Positions 20,713 to 32,093 of a stretch of 64,000 bases of DNA are shown piece by piece. This DNA comes from Phlebotomus papatasi (taxonomy: Eukaryota; Arthropoda; Insecta; Diptera; Psychodidae), in the NCBI RefSeq assembly GCF_024763615.1, contig NC_077222.1, positions 3,410,001 to 3,474,000 on the forward strand, in the 5' to 3' direction. A program made the translations under genes and the position numbers. Position 1 is the first letter of the stretch. Each line of letters begins with the position of its first letter. The notes below the pieces were generated by a model. It did no database searches and had not been told where the DNA came from. It saw only the letters and a program-made list of their open reading frames with translations.

Positions 20713-21180
20713 CTCTTTCTTCTCCTTTGAGACTCTGGGTACTAGGGTATTTCAACAAGGAAAAAAATTTTTTAGCACTATTCTCAGGGTGGTGTATTTG
20801 ATGAGACAAGAAAGGTTTTCTTCGACGACCATATGATCAAACGCTGTTTAGAGGTGGCTGAACGACTTTTCTGATTTTACACTACAGAGAGGATCGTTCA
20901 GCCACCTCTAAACGATGTCTGATCATATGGTCGTCGAAGAAAAACTTTTTTGTCTCATCAAATACAGCACCCTGAGAATAGTCCCAAAATTTTTTTTCCT
21001 TGTTAAAACACCCTACTGGGTACCCATGGAAGAAAGAATTTTTTTTGGACTATTTAGAATCGATAAAATCCCATTCTTGTTGATGATTACAAACTATAAG
21101 GATCTTTAAATCTAGGATATTTTTTGCGTGATCCTAATTAACTCCTGAGTTAAAATATTTTTGGTTAAAAAACGTGAATT
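20713..21180. mobile_element. TTAA-flanked MITE, CTCTTTC family, copy 1 (interrupted)
   Basis: It begins TTAA-CTCTTTCTTCTCCTTTG and aligns, inverted, with the 42057-42290 element, including atgattacaaactataagga and gatattttttg. The copy is split by the 20743-21015 hairpin element. The far end is degraded. TTAA suggests piggyBac or Kolobok; no transposase. Confidence 0.6.
20743..21015. mobile_element. 273-bp hairpin element with 8-bp duplication (TAGGGTRTTTCAA family)
   Basis: The left end is TAGGGTATTTCAACAAGG; the right end is CCTTGTTAAAACACCCTA. Almost the whole element folds back: gatgagacaagaaaggtttt, cttcgacgaccatatgatca and cgtttagaggtggctga all have inverse partners. CTGGGTAC is duplicated exactly on both sides (20735-20742 and 21016-21023). 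An 8-bp duplication fits hAT or P superfamilies. It is a small relative of the 48873-56324 element, with the same TIR and the same subterminal phrases. Confidence 0.85.
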
Positions 21181-22068
21181 TTCGATTTTCTACTTTCTAA
21201 GACATTTAAAGTACTATTACACATTTTCCGGAGTAATTCACAATCAAAAATCTCGCGGCACTATTTAAAATTGAGCAAAATTCTTGCAAAATGTGTCCTG
21301 ACTGAGAATTTTCAAGTAAATTCTAAAAAACTTATAATGCTCAATTAGCTCAATTGAATTTAAAATTAAATTGTGAAAATCCTAGTGTGATATAGTACTC
21401 TAAGATTTTTTCCTAATGCTAGGCGCGTTACAGTAAATTTTTTATGCAAGTAAAAATTCGCTAGACATTCTTAGAATAGAGATTTCTAGGCATTATTAGT
21501 CCCACAAGCAGAGCTTAAATTTTTAAATCCTTGTAAAATAAACACTTTTATAACTGAACTAATAGTATCAAACCGAATTTGATGACCCCCTGCCCTACAA
21601 CTCTTCAGATCAGGCAAAGTTCATGCAAGATCCGGCAGTTGCGCTACCCATTTGCAGCAAATAAATAGCATGCAGCATATGCTGCATTTTGCCGGAGAAA
21701 AAAATAACCCAAAAAAGGTAATTATGAGGATTAATTCCGCCAAGATTCTCATTATATAACGGCATACATCGGGCCACAACTAAATACTATGAGATTGTAA
21801 ATAGCTCTCTGATGTGTATTGGTCAAGGGGACAACAAAAAAAACGCGAGCTGATGATTCTTGCTGGAGAACTTTGTCCTCTAGATTTGAGCTTCACAGTC
21901 ATCGTGAATTCCAGCGATAAGACCCACGATACCCACCCAATCACCGTTGGCATCAACTTGTCTCCCAACCAAGATACCACTAAAACACCAGGTGAGTCTC
22001 CCGGTCTCATCTTGAGCCAAATACATCCCAAAATACAAATCAAAATATTCCTTCTTGCTTTTACTCAC

Positions 22069-22162
22069 CTTCTATCATCTTTTTCAATTCACTAACTGTC
22101 GTGTTGTCTTTGGCGTCTGTAAAAATTGTTGTTTTCTTTCGCCGAATCATGAGAAAAACGTC
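22069..22162 (-). CDS. EloB: Elongin B, exon 2
   Basis: This 94-nt exon is too short for ordinary ORF detection. It encodes DVFLMIRRKKTTIFTDAKDN then TTVSELKKMIEG, the first ubiquitin-like strands and helix of Elongin B. The acceptor is ccaatttcag (22164-22163) and the donor is GAAG before gtgagt (22068), phase 1, matching exon 3 3.55 kb away. MIRRKKTTIFTDAK is almost invariant in animals, so this is secure. The large intron holds nested transposons. Confidence 0.97.
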
Positions 22163-22321
22163 CTGAAATTGGAAGGGAAGCAGTAAATTTGGCTGCTTTT
22201 GGACTTGAAGAAATCACCCATCATCCCGATGAGTGCAAGGTTATGTCCGGCCGAGATGATTGTCAAACAATGACCTTTTTTGCCATTGCTGCCCCTCCTC
22301 AGCCCAATTCTCATCACTCAC

Positions 22322-22324
22322 CAT
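22322..22324 (-). CDS. EloB: Elongin B, exon 1 coding part (ATG only)
   Basis: On the minus strand, ctatagaaaATG is followed at once by gtgagt (22321-22316). Joining this ATG in phase 0 to exon 2 gives the conserved MDVFLMIRR start. The coding part of the first exon is thus just the initiator codon. The intron is 159 bp. The 5' untranslated region extends to about 22350-22480, where the transcription start probably lies, but I found no clear core promoter. Confidence 0.85.
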
Positions 22325-24700
22325 TTTCTATAGTATCTGAGGCGTCTGCAAATGATGCTAGCGACTAGAGAGCCAAATACTTAACCAGGGAAAAAGTTCT
22401 TTTTCAGTGCACCCACAATAAAACACTTTCAATTGCAATTTTCACTAGCACTTCTGCCCGATCGCGATACTAGCGCCATCAGTGAGAAAAATAACAGAAA
22501 CTACGTGGTTTATCCATTACAGGAATAGCATTAGGTGTTTCCTTACGTAAGTCATGACGGATATAGGAAAATCCCACTAACCCAGTGGTCAATCCACCAC
22601 CACAGAGCCGTGCTTGCTTTTTCGTTATTTTTTGGGAATAAACTTTTTTGATAAATAAATAAAATAAATATAACCAATTAAATTATTAAATATGAATTTT
22701 AATTAAGCAGATTGTTGATCAGAAAAAAAAAAATCAATTTTTATTAATAAAAATCTTATTTTGGGTAGTTAACACTTGTTGCGAGCTCACATTTTAAATT
22801 TAAATCTATGGAACAGTGCCCTGCTGAGGCGATGAAGCTCTGAGAGCGGAGAAGAAGAAAAAACTATACTGCAGCTGATAGTAAAAAAAAACCGCCAATC
22901 GGTCTCTTTTACCCCTTTTGCCTCCAGCCTCCAAGGAAGAGAAGGAAGGAAGACGGGATAAAGAAGAGATAAATTTTATTGAAAAAGGATTGACGATTGA
23001 GGGATGTAAGGAGGAAATTAAGAGGAATTAAATGTTTTGTTGGGAAAAACATTTAATTCCTCTCATTAAAAGGCGATAGCAATGTAACTTTTACTTTGCC
23101 ATGGATATTCCAATAATCTTAAGCAATTACTTTTTAATTTCTGATTTCTGATTACTATTCTAATCAGACATTTCTATCAATCGCAACAAATTGCTTTATC
23201 GTTATTTCCCGTCTATTTATATGACTTTTTGAATCAAATCGTAAGTGCTAAAAATTAGCAAGGATTTTATCATGAAATGCAAATGCACATTTTTCTCTAC
23301 AAAATTACAACTTTTTTTTTTTGGAATATCATCAAGAAAATGAATGCTCGCGAATCACACAAAAAAAATGCAGGGCAGAATTGCTTAATTCGGAACTTGC
23401 ACTAAATATAGGACGTTTTTATTGGAACTTGTCAATGTGAATGGAAGTTCGACTTATTTTAAGCGCAAAAGATTAAACAAAATGGTGACTTAGAAAAATA
23501 TATAAATATTATCTGTGGAATATTATTATTATTAGGAAAATTTCTCTAATATGTAAAAATTTCCATATGAATCTAAATATTAATCAGTTCAGTTCATAAA
23601 TTCATTAATCATTAATTAAATAAATTATTGAGTAAGGTGAGTATTTGTGCGTATTGTCAGTTTGAGGAGGAGCTTGAGGATGCATGGTGAGTTATTTTTT
23701 CTCTCCCCGCTGGATTTCTCTGAAGCACTTTCACTTGCAGATCTCCGGATCAATTCGCAGTACTGTTCTTCATAGAATACCGAGTGGAAGAAGTGAATTT
23801 TAGTGAGGTAGATTAGAAGAAAATTAATAACAAAGAGGTTGAGACGTTTGATTTGGATGGATCAGGGGATCCGAGGGTGAATGTTGGTGAGGAAGTAGAT
23901 GAGGATTAAATAAAGATTGAGAAAGAGGAAGGTAGTACTGTAAGAAACTACTGGTCAGAGAACACAGAAAAAAGAAAAAAATCTTTCTAAGAATTTTTTT
24001 GATCTTGTGGTTTGTTCTTGACAAATTCTCTCATCGGAAATATTCTTTATTCTTCAAATAATACCGTATCAAAGTCTATGTGATCGACACAAATCGAGAC
24101 ATCGGGACGGGATGAAATGCGAAAGGAAATGAATGATTTAAGATCTGGAAAAAGGGGTAATCAGCCACTGAACATCTAACCTATCTTTTTCTTTCTTAAC
24201 ATGAGCGTTCAAAGGTGCCCTCTTAAATCTCCCTCACTTTTTTATCCTAATTGCTCTATAAATAGAGATCCCTCAAACTTCTATTACAATATTTCCTGGA
24301 TTTTCTACTTACAGGTAATTCTCTTGATCAACTTTTTAAAGATCAATCCTACTCGTTTTCGTCCTTCAGAAATCGTTCTTTCTATTTTCTATCCTATAAA
24401 TAAATTCCTCTTGTAACATATAATCTAGTTTTTTTTTACAAAATCTTTCAATTTCTGCAATCAATCTCTTATCGTCCTTTGCAGCAGAATTCGCTTTAAA
24501 AACTGACACTTCTACGCTTCTTTTCTATCTGGCAACTCCTAATCATAAAAGTAACTCTAATCTATAAAGGCTGACCCCCATAATTATTTAAACTCAAATT
24601 TAGAATCTGCAAGATGGTTCTGTTGCAATTTTTCAGTTATACAAAGTAACATATAAATAAGCCATACGAGAAGTAATCTCATGTCATGCCAAAATTAGGG
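22325..24700. other. Gene-free interval upstream of Elongin B
   Basis: It likely includes the Elongin B promoter in the first 200 bases. The rest is AT-rich, with a notable perfect hairpin at 23021-23063 and purine/pyrimidine-rich stretches (about 23820-24060). I see no gene, TIR element or known motif here. Confidence 0.4.
23021..23063. other. Perfect 18-bp stem hairpin
   Basis: AGAGGAATTAAATGTTTT (23021-23038) is followed by a 7-base loop and its exact complement (23046-23063). No other copy was seen and no transposon-like flank is present. The stem is shorter than a typical pre-microRNA. Confidence 0.7.
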
Positions 24701-25230
24701 AAGGTTGTGTAAGGTGTGAATGGACTGCTGGGTAGACGCTGATTTGGCGTGTCATCGAGGCGTGCTTTTGTTTTTATTTTTTGGAGCTAATTCCGGGGTT
24801 TATCGGATAAAAAATACGTAAATTTCGTGAAAATTGATAGTGTAAATAAGCTCCAATGCTTTTCAGTAGTCAATTGATAAGCTAGAGCGTCATTAAATTG
24901 TAAAATATTGAGTAGAACCGGGCCACGTACGTTGTAAACAAAAATCGCAGTGATCTAACCTCAAAATTCAATGAGAAAATTGCGCAACTTCTTTTCAACT
25001 TTTCTTAATCTAAATAAGTACATTTTCTGCAAGTGCACCAAGTGAATTGAGGACACAAGAACTCTCTCATCTTATGAGAGTTCAAAAGATTGTAGAGTGA
25101 TTTTCTAAAGGACATCCCATCCGGATCCTTTTTGGCGGTCAATTTTGTCCCCATCTCCATTACATAACTTATTTATGAAACTCTTTTCAAGGAAAAGTGC
25201 TCTAAATTTTTAATTGTGAGAATCTAGTCG

Positions 25231-25497
25231 ATGGTGAAGACTTTAGAGAAAATCCATCCAATGCTACATTGGATCCCCACCAGATTAACAGGTAAGAATT
25301 TGGCTTTCTAGTTCAATAACGACCACTCCGCTGCTTTGCAGCTCCCAAGCGGCTCTTAATTCATTTCCAATTATATAATTGCTTTTTATGTCCTATTGCA
25401 GATTTATTCAGCACCTTCCAACTGTAATTTAGAAGTGGTCCGGGCTTGCCAGAGAGATAGACGCACATTTACAGCTGGATTTAAGAGGAATTTCTTG
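25231..25497 (+). ncRNA. Candidate spliced transcript segment (two putative exons)
   Basis: A strong donor, attaacag/gtaagaatt (after 25291), is followed by a good acceptor, cctattgcag (25392-25401). After 96 exon-like, GC-richer bases comes another strong donor, tttcttg/gtaagtcac (after 25497). The order of splice signals suggests exons ending at 25291 and spanning 25402-25497 on the plus strand. Splicing an ATG at 25231 gives only a 28-codon frame ending in TAA. It is thus either a non-coding RNA or 5' untranslated exons, possibly of the GPAT gene downstream. Pure inference from splice motifs. Confidence 0.3.
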
Positions 25498-25857
25498 GTA
25501 AGTCACGAATATATTTTTGATGTTCAATTGTTCGGCTAAAAGGGAGAGCAAGGCTACCCCTTAACCCTTCTCAATAACTTTGGTCCGTATGAAGTTATTT
25601 TTTTCGTATAAAATTAACGTGAACATAAAGGTATGAGCAAAATATAGCCACTGTTTTCTCTTTCGTCTATACTGGTCTAGGAGCCAAACGGTAAGAGATA
25701 TCGGCTTTCAGTCTTCAAAGACCCCCCTCATAAGTTGTTATTACCTTTTCTCATCGTTCCCCTGACCAATAAAAACCCTTACTGAGACATAATTGCGTAA
25801 AGGCGTTCTAAGCATTCATTTTTATACAATTTTCTGCGTCTCTATTTTTTCAACGTA

Positions 25858-26034
25858 GAGGGGAAAGTGCCCATGCTTGATACCATTTGAAGCTCCGTAA
25901 TGACTAAATTTTTCCTATATTTCTCAATAAACGTGACACCGCAATATATTTTACAAACTGGCCACTTTCTCATAGTTTTTAAAATATGGTTATTATGAAG
26001 TTTATAATGATATCAAGCATGGGCACTTTCCCCT
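25858..26034. mobile_element. MITE with GGGGAAAGTGCCCATGCTTG termini
   Basis: The left end is TAGAGGGGAAAGTGCCCATG and continues cttgatacc; the right end is the inverse, tatcaagcatgggcactttc cccta. About 177 bp, TA-flanked. Confidence 0.75.
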
Positions 26035-27101
26035 ATACTAATTTATTTGCTGATGGCTCCGGCACACCTTTAGATCGGTAAAATTCCATGAAATCAAAAT
26101 TTATGTTCCTTTCTTTCTTTCTTAAAAAAAATTGCATAAGTCTGTCCCACTTTAACAAACTCCAAATCGGACTGAACTAAATTTAATTTGGTGTGATGTT
26201 CAAAAGAAGAAGAAGAAGAAGAGTGCAAAAAAGTAGGACAGACATATGCTAAACTTTTAAGAAGAGATGTGAATTTTGATTTTATTAAATTTTCCTGATC
26301 TAAATCTAAAAGGTGTATTGAAGCCATATAAATCAAACTCAAAATTACTTTACACGGTTTATTTCTTAACCGATTTGTTCAATATTACTGTCATTTGAAA
26401 GGCCTTGAAATTTTGAACAAGTTTAATAAGGTAATCAATATTTTCTAAAACAATAATGAACCAGTATATAAATTTTTATTAAAATTAAATTAAATTTTAT
26501 TTTATTCTCTTAAACCTTACTTTTATTAAATTTTAGTGTTCGAACGGTTCGAACTAAAAGAGATAAAAGTACGTTAAAATTATTATAATCCGTGTTTCTC
26601 AACTTGCCACCGTTCTGTAGCTTAAACCGTAAAAGATATCAATTATTGGTCATCAATGACCCTTAATTTTAAAAAAGACGCTCTAGACGCTTTTAATTTC
26701 CTTCTGCTTTTGAAGGTGATCCAGATGAACATTTCGTCCATAGACATCTATTGACGGGAAATCCGCCATTTTGAATTTTTAAGGTTAAATTTTAATCACT
26801 TTAGAGGGTTCATTTTTCAACCGATTTGATTAAATTTGGACTTTTTGGAAAGGTCTTGAAATTTCCAACTCAGCTGCATTGGTCTTAATTGTCAATGAAC
26901 GGGTAACGTACCCCGTAAATGACTTATTTTTCTTAAATAATCCTTTTACTTGTCTGTAAAGTTGCTACCCAATTAGAGACCAAAGGGTAAGAGATATGAA
27001 CTTTCGGTCTTCGAGCACTTCCTCTTAAGTCTACCCAAGGACGATTATTGTGACCTTAATTTTTCTCCCGTCCCTCCGTTTTCCCTATACAAAAAATTTT
27101 T

Positions 27102-27520
27102 GGGTAATTGTACCAAATTTCGGCCAGCTTGCAATTCCGGCCACATTTTTTGTTCCTCAAATTTCCATAAATTTTTAATTTTTGCATACTCTAGAGATTA
27201 TGCAATGCAGAAAAAACAAAAAATGTCGCTTAGACAAACGCGATGAAGTAATAAGACAAAGGAAAAATTCGAGAAGGGCAAGTAACTATGAAAATGAAGG
27301 TGGCCGAAATAGGCCACCAAAGCTATGTCTATATTTTATTTCATTTTAAAATGTAGATTGATTTTAGAGAAAATAAAGTCGATAAACTGTCTACAAGGTT
27401 CCAAAAGCAACACTCCTTAAGAAGTAATAAAAAAAATCAATTTGTATTAAAAATATTACATTTCAAACTAGAAACTTTGGCGCTTGCATGCAATTGTGCC
27501 GAAATCTGGCACACTTACAC
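27102..27520. mobile_element. psq-type MITE, GGGTAAGTGTGCCAAATTTC family, copy 1
   Basis: It starts GGGTAATTGTACCAAATTTC and ends with the inverse (GAAATCTGGCACACTTACAC). The middle keeps the family landmarks: gtggccgaaat, a gaagggcaag stretch and ttaagaagtaataaaaaaaa. It is diverged at both ends. Other copies: 32690, 35318, 40997 and 46863. Confidence 0.7.
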
Positions 27521-27835
27521 TAATTTTGTTTTATTTCGAAAACAACTCCTACGATTTCTTTTACATTCGAATATGTTTTGGAGGTGGTCTAGGAGAATAT
27601 TTCTGTCTCAGGTGCCAAATCGCGATCTTGACTTTTTAAAGGTCAAGATTTAACCATTCCCTGGGGAGCGTATTTCTCAATCGATTTAGTTAAATTTGGA
27701 CTTTTTGGAAAGGTCTTAAAATCGGTAATGAATCGGTAATTCTAAAATACGAAATTCTTTACCAATTTTCGATTTTGGAACGCTTTTCTGATTTTTAAAT
27801 CAATTCAATCGATAGTAAACTGGTATGCACTGGTG

Positions 27836-27915
27836 ATGATATTTCAACCAAGATCGCTTACTTTATGATGCAAGTGTCATGGGTTCAAATCCTCTTCAGA
27901 TAATTAAAAAAAAAA
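27836..27915 (+). repeat. tRNA-like fragment with A-rich tail (SINE remnant?)
   Basis: gatcgcttac...gggttcaaatcctcttcaga resembles a degraded tRNA 3' half with a B box (GGTTCAAATCC), followed by aattaaaaaaaaa. The A box and cloverleaf are not convincing, so it is listed only as a possible SINE relic. Confidence 0.25.
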
Positions 27916-29884
27916 TCCGTATTCGCCAACGAAAAGATTTAGTTTCTTTTTATAATTAATATTTAAATTGTTTTATTCTTTAATTGCTCAAACACGCTTC
28001 GCAAACTATCTTCGATTCTTTACAATTTTTCCTTTGCTATTGTTTTGTTCAATTGCAAACCTCAAAAGGTCATAGTACGATTTATTAAAATGCTAAAAAT
28101 AGTGCGCAAAATATAGAAAATCTAATCAATAATTCGCAGTTCGAAGGTATCAGTGACAAAATCATTATCACTAATGGACAAAAGTGTTAAAATTTGAATT
28201 TCCACATTTTGCTGCTAAAGGCAAATTATCAATGGAAATTAATTCGGGGCATTTCCGGTCAGCTCCACAGTTGTTACTCCTAAATATTGCAAAATTTTCA
28301 ATGTCAGGAAAATCGCTGTAAAACCGATGGCGTACGGTGTAACCAAGAAATGCGATACAGAAAAGTCTCTTTCTTGAGATGATATGAAGAAAAAAAAAGA
28401 AGTAAAGAGGCTTTCAATGAGAACATTTGCGACGCAATTCTATCCGGTGAAGTATATTCAAATGATGCCTAGAAATCATACCACATTTGAGTGTAATAGA
28501 ATGATTCCTTGGAGCAACTGAAGGGAGGAGAGGAAAAACAGACAAGCAAACTTGTTGAATCAATTTTCATTTATCCGGCACAATTTACACTTCTCAGTAC
28601 CTTAACCCTTTGCCAAATGACTCTCAAGTCATCGTCAGTAGTGCTAATTTCTGCTTAATCCAATCACAATGAGTAAGATTTTTTTTCTGGTTACAAAAAC
28701 TTGTTAAATTTTCATATTTTGCCAGAGGGAAAAAAAGACTTGAAAATTTAACAACAAAGTCGCAGACAATAGACTGTCTGGCTGTATAGAAATTTAAATG
28801 GGGTATATCGCACACTTTTCTTACTACTCTCCTATATACTAGATTATTCTACCGGAAAGTTTAAATGTGTGCTTATATCGCTTATATACTAGCGTATTAT
28901 TTTGATAATATTCTTTTGCAATTATGACATGGGTAATAAAAAGCTCTGTGTATTATACACTTATATAAATTTGATGAGTTTGTACTTAAAGATATTTTAA
29001 AGGTAGCCTAAAAAATAGAAATAAACCCCAACCAAACGGAAAAGAAGAATTTTAATATTGTTGACAGGTTCGTGCATCCTATTGGCTGTTAGTTTTTTAA
29101 TTGTAAAATTTAAATCCCAAATATTAATCTGCAAAATTGTCCTTGAATTATTCCTAATAACAGTTTTCAAGGTCAAACGTTAATTAACAAGATAAAGCGT
29201 ATTCTTAACCGATTTGTACAATTTCGTTCTTATATAAAAGGTCTCGAAGTCGCTGACAGGTCAGAACGGGTTCACTTATAAAATCCCTGAATAATGGTGC
29301 TATTCCAATGAAAACTCTGACCACAGAAGCTGAGATTGTAAAGAATCTCAGCTAAATCAAAATGTTTTTTTAGCACTTAACTGTTCTCAAATGCTTCTGC
29401 ATTATCGACTTCTCTTTATGTTGGTTCCTGTCTCGACTTTTGGTCCCACTCCTCGTCATATTTTGAAACTTCTAAAGCCAAACAGTCGAGACAGGAACCA
29501 ACGCAGAGAATAGTCGATCATACAGGAGCACTTGACAACAGTAAATTGTAAAAAAACATGTGTTTATTCCAGGGGCCTCTCAACATTTCATTTTTCCGTA
29601 CGTTTTTGCCTACTGAAGCCTGTTGGCAAGTTTTTTCCTAAAGAGAATTGAGTTATCAGTCTGATATATTTCAAAATCCTGCATTAAAAGCTATCTGAAA
29701 ATACATATTTCATAATGCTCGCCAAAATAATACAAGAATTACAAGCAAATTTGTTTAAGTCACGGTGCAATATCTGCAAATTTTTTATAAGAAAAAGTGA
29801 AAAATACCTTCACTTTTTATTAGGCTTAATGGACCCCTGATTATTCATTGGAATGGCACCATAAAGCTTCTTCAGTATTTTCCC

Positions 29885-30030
29885 TTATGGCCTCTACACA
29901 TTGGGAGCAATTTTTGTCAAAAATTGCTTTTTTGAAAGAAATTCCCTGCAGCGTTGTAGGTGGAAACGTCAAATTTCTGTCAAAAACGCAATTTTTGACG
30001 AAAATTGCTCCCAATGTGTAGACGCCTTTA
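29885..30030. mobile_element. Hairpin MITE, TCTACACATTGGGAG family, copy 2
   Basis: Nearly identical to 11220-11363, including the ccctgcagcgttgtaggngg centre. The first and last bases (TTATGGCC, GGCGTCTA complement) are preserved in both copies, which helps fix the ends. Confidence 0.75.
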
Positions 30031-30081
30031 GAGATTGATTGATACTAAGATGACAGTGGTTTCAAATTTAACTTTCTTACA

Positions 30082-30280
30082 CGGGCTTCAGACGTAAGGC
30101 TTAGCCATATGGCTTAACTGGTCTACTTTCTTATCAGTCAAGATTTTTTGGAAAAAATTAACTTGAGATTCGACTATCAAGGGCAAATAATCTATTCGAT
30201 TCTGAAAAAAACAATAAAATTGTAGGCTATTTCGGTTTTTGTTACCTTCGGAAACTGGGCTAAACCTCTAGTCTTAAGAC
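30082..30280. mobile_element. MITE, GGCTTCAGAC family, copy 3
   Basis: It starts GGGCTTCAGACGTAAGGCTTA and ends GGCTAAACCTCTAGTCTTAAG, with cgactatcaagggcaaataa inside as in the other copies. Confidence 0.6.
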
Positions 30281-30461
30281 CACTCTGCCTTCGAAGTCAG
30301 AGATCTTCAGACTTTATAGAAGCTTAGTCTAGTTTCTGAAAGTCTTCGAATCCTAAATAACATCCAATTTTATTGGTTTTTAGAATCTAATAGAACATAT
30401 TCCTACAAAAAAAATTTGACTGATTAAGAAATTAGAGAAGTTAAGTTATAAAGGAATGTAC

Positions 30462-30650
30462 TCTCCCTTCGAATAATCTGAATTTTCTTTAAGTTTTTCT
30501 AAGAGATCTATACATTTCTATTAAATATTAGCTAGCTTATTATCAATTATTGATAATTATGTGACGATCATGTGGAAATCTCTTAGGAAAAGTAAAAGAA
30601 ATTCACATAATTCGAAGGCATGAACGTTCGAAGGGAGAGTACTTTCCCCT
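30462..30650. mobile_element. Foldback element, GTACTCTCCCTTCGAA termini
   Basis: gtactctcccttcgaataat pairs with ttcgaagggagagtac near 30640, and an internal cctaagagatttc/cctaagagat-like pair extends the stem. About 190 bp. Confidence 0.55.
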
Positions 30651-31859
30651 AGGTACGCCGGTCGAAGCCCATATAACGGTCGGACCCTTGATCTTTGTTC
30701 ACTGATGTTTAAGCGATCAGTTTTAGTAGAAAAATATTGCTCTTAAGAGGTATCAAATTATCTTCTGATTTTTTTCTTTAATTTTTTAATCAAACATTGC
30801 GTTAAATTCTTAGAAAAAAACCTAAAATAAAATTCAAACTGTGCGAAATAGTCCATTTAAAATACTTACTTACACTCCCCTATGGAGTGTTTTACATTAA
30901 AAAATAACTTGCATTTTTGAAAAAGAAAATAAATAAATATATTAATAAAAAAAACTTACATGCTTTCTTGAATTAGTGGGACGTTAATACCTTCTGTTTT
31001 GTTTAATCATTCTATGGGATGGGCTTTCTTTCGAAAGGATATCCTGTCAAGCCTTTAAAATACCAAATTCTGATCGTCTTTATATTTTAGTCCCTTTAAC
31101 AAACTTTTCTTGTTTATTTTTACAAAACTTTTTTTCAAACTATTAGAATAAAACTAAATTCACATTGTCAAAATATTCATAAACATTTTTGCATAGGTAT
31201 TGATCACGCACAGTGCTCCATGTGGCTCCCAAACCTCTTTCCGGATCTCGCGGTAACTCTCATATCAATCACAAATGTATATCATCCTTTTAATTGGCGT
31301 CAACAGATATTTTATTACGAACAATTGCATAACATTTCGGAAACAATTGTTTTTGTTTTCCATCATTAAAATTTTTAAAAGTGATACACTGTTGCTAATT
31401 TGTGTACAATTTGGCGTTGGTTTTCATTATTTTTTTTACATAAAAAAGGATATGGACTATGATCAATTTATGTGCAATTCTGAATATCAAATTACATTTG
31501 ATAAGAATATTACTCTGCAAAATTTAAGTTTATGATCTCTAAAAATGAAAAATTCACATTGAATCGTTCAGGGGATAGTTTTCAATCTTTCGGAAAATTG
31601 TTTTCTTAAAAATTATTCCAAATTTACTTTGGCAGAGAGGAACTAACGGATATTACCTCTGGTACATAGGTTATTACCTCTGCTACATAGGTAAAATGGC
31701 TTGGACTTGTAGCATTTACGATAGTTTGACGCCTGGAACGCGACTAATCTCACTGTTGGTACAGTGTTGTATTCCGTAAATTCAGCTTTCTCTCCCGAAG
31801 TATACGCCTACGTGTTGATTTCTTTAAAAGGATTGATTTTCGAAGGATAAGAATTCTGA

Positions 31860-32055
31860 GCTCGGATCCAAAATAAATGTTTTGCGCTCACATGGATTCG
31901 AGCATTATCCTGCTGGAATATGAGCGTCTTAGCGCCGGTTTACTGAAATAAAAGATAGCAGACCATCTCTGTGATATTCAATATAATCTTGGCTTTTCGA
32001 ATAATGCTCGAAACCATATGAGCGCAAAACCTTTATTTTGGATCCGAGCTCAAAA
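31860..32055. repeat. Inverted repeat flanking a Tc1 remnant
   Basis: agctcggatccaaaataaat, gttttgcgctcacatgg and ttcgagcattat pair with ataatgctcgaa, ccatatgagcgcaaaac and tttattttggatccgagct. The arms are about 60 bp. It lies directly before the Tc1 transposase fragment and may be a rearranged part of it. Confidence 0.55.
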
Positions 32056-32093
32056 TATTAAAATCTTGGCGTGACCACCTGACCTCTTGAACT

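Larger units (their letters stand above)
18519..22068 (-). other. Elongin B intron 2 (3.55 kb), transposon-filled
   Basis: It contains, from low to high coordinates, a dispersed gaggccaaacgg repeat (about 18775-19090), a CAGT element with another nested in it (19112-19680), a repeat tail with AACCGGTT-like words (about 19800-19915), unassigned sequence (19920-20700), nested TTAA and 8-bp-duplication elements (20713-21180), AT-rich sequence to 21770, and an open, GC-richer stretch next to exon 2 (21780-22060). Confidence 0.7.

Noticed and set aside
22163..22321. Possible box C/D snoRNA in Elongin B intron 1
   Set aside because: A gtgatga and a ctga word occur but only about 10 bases apart, not near opposite ends of a candidate, with no terminal stem.
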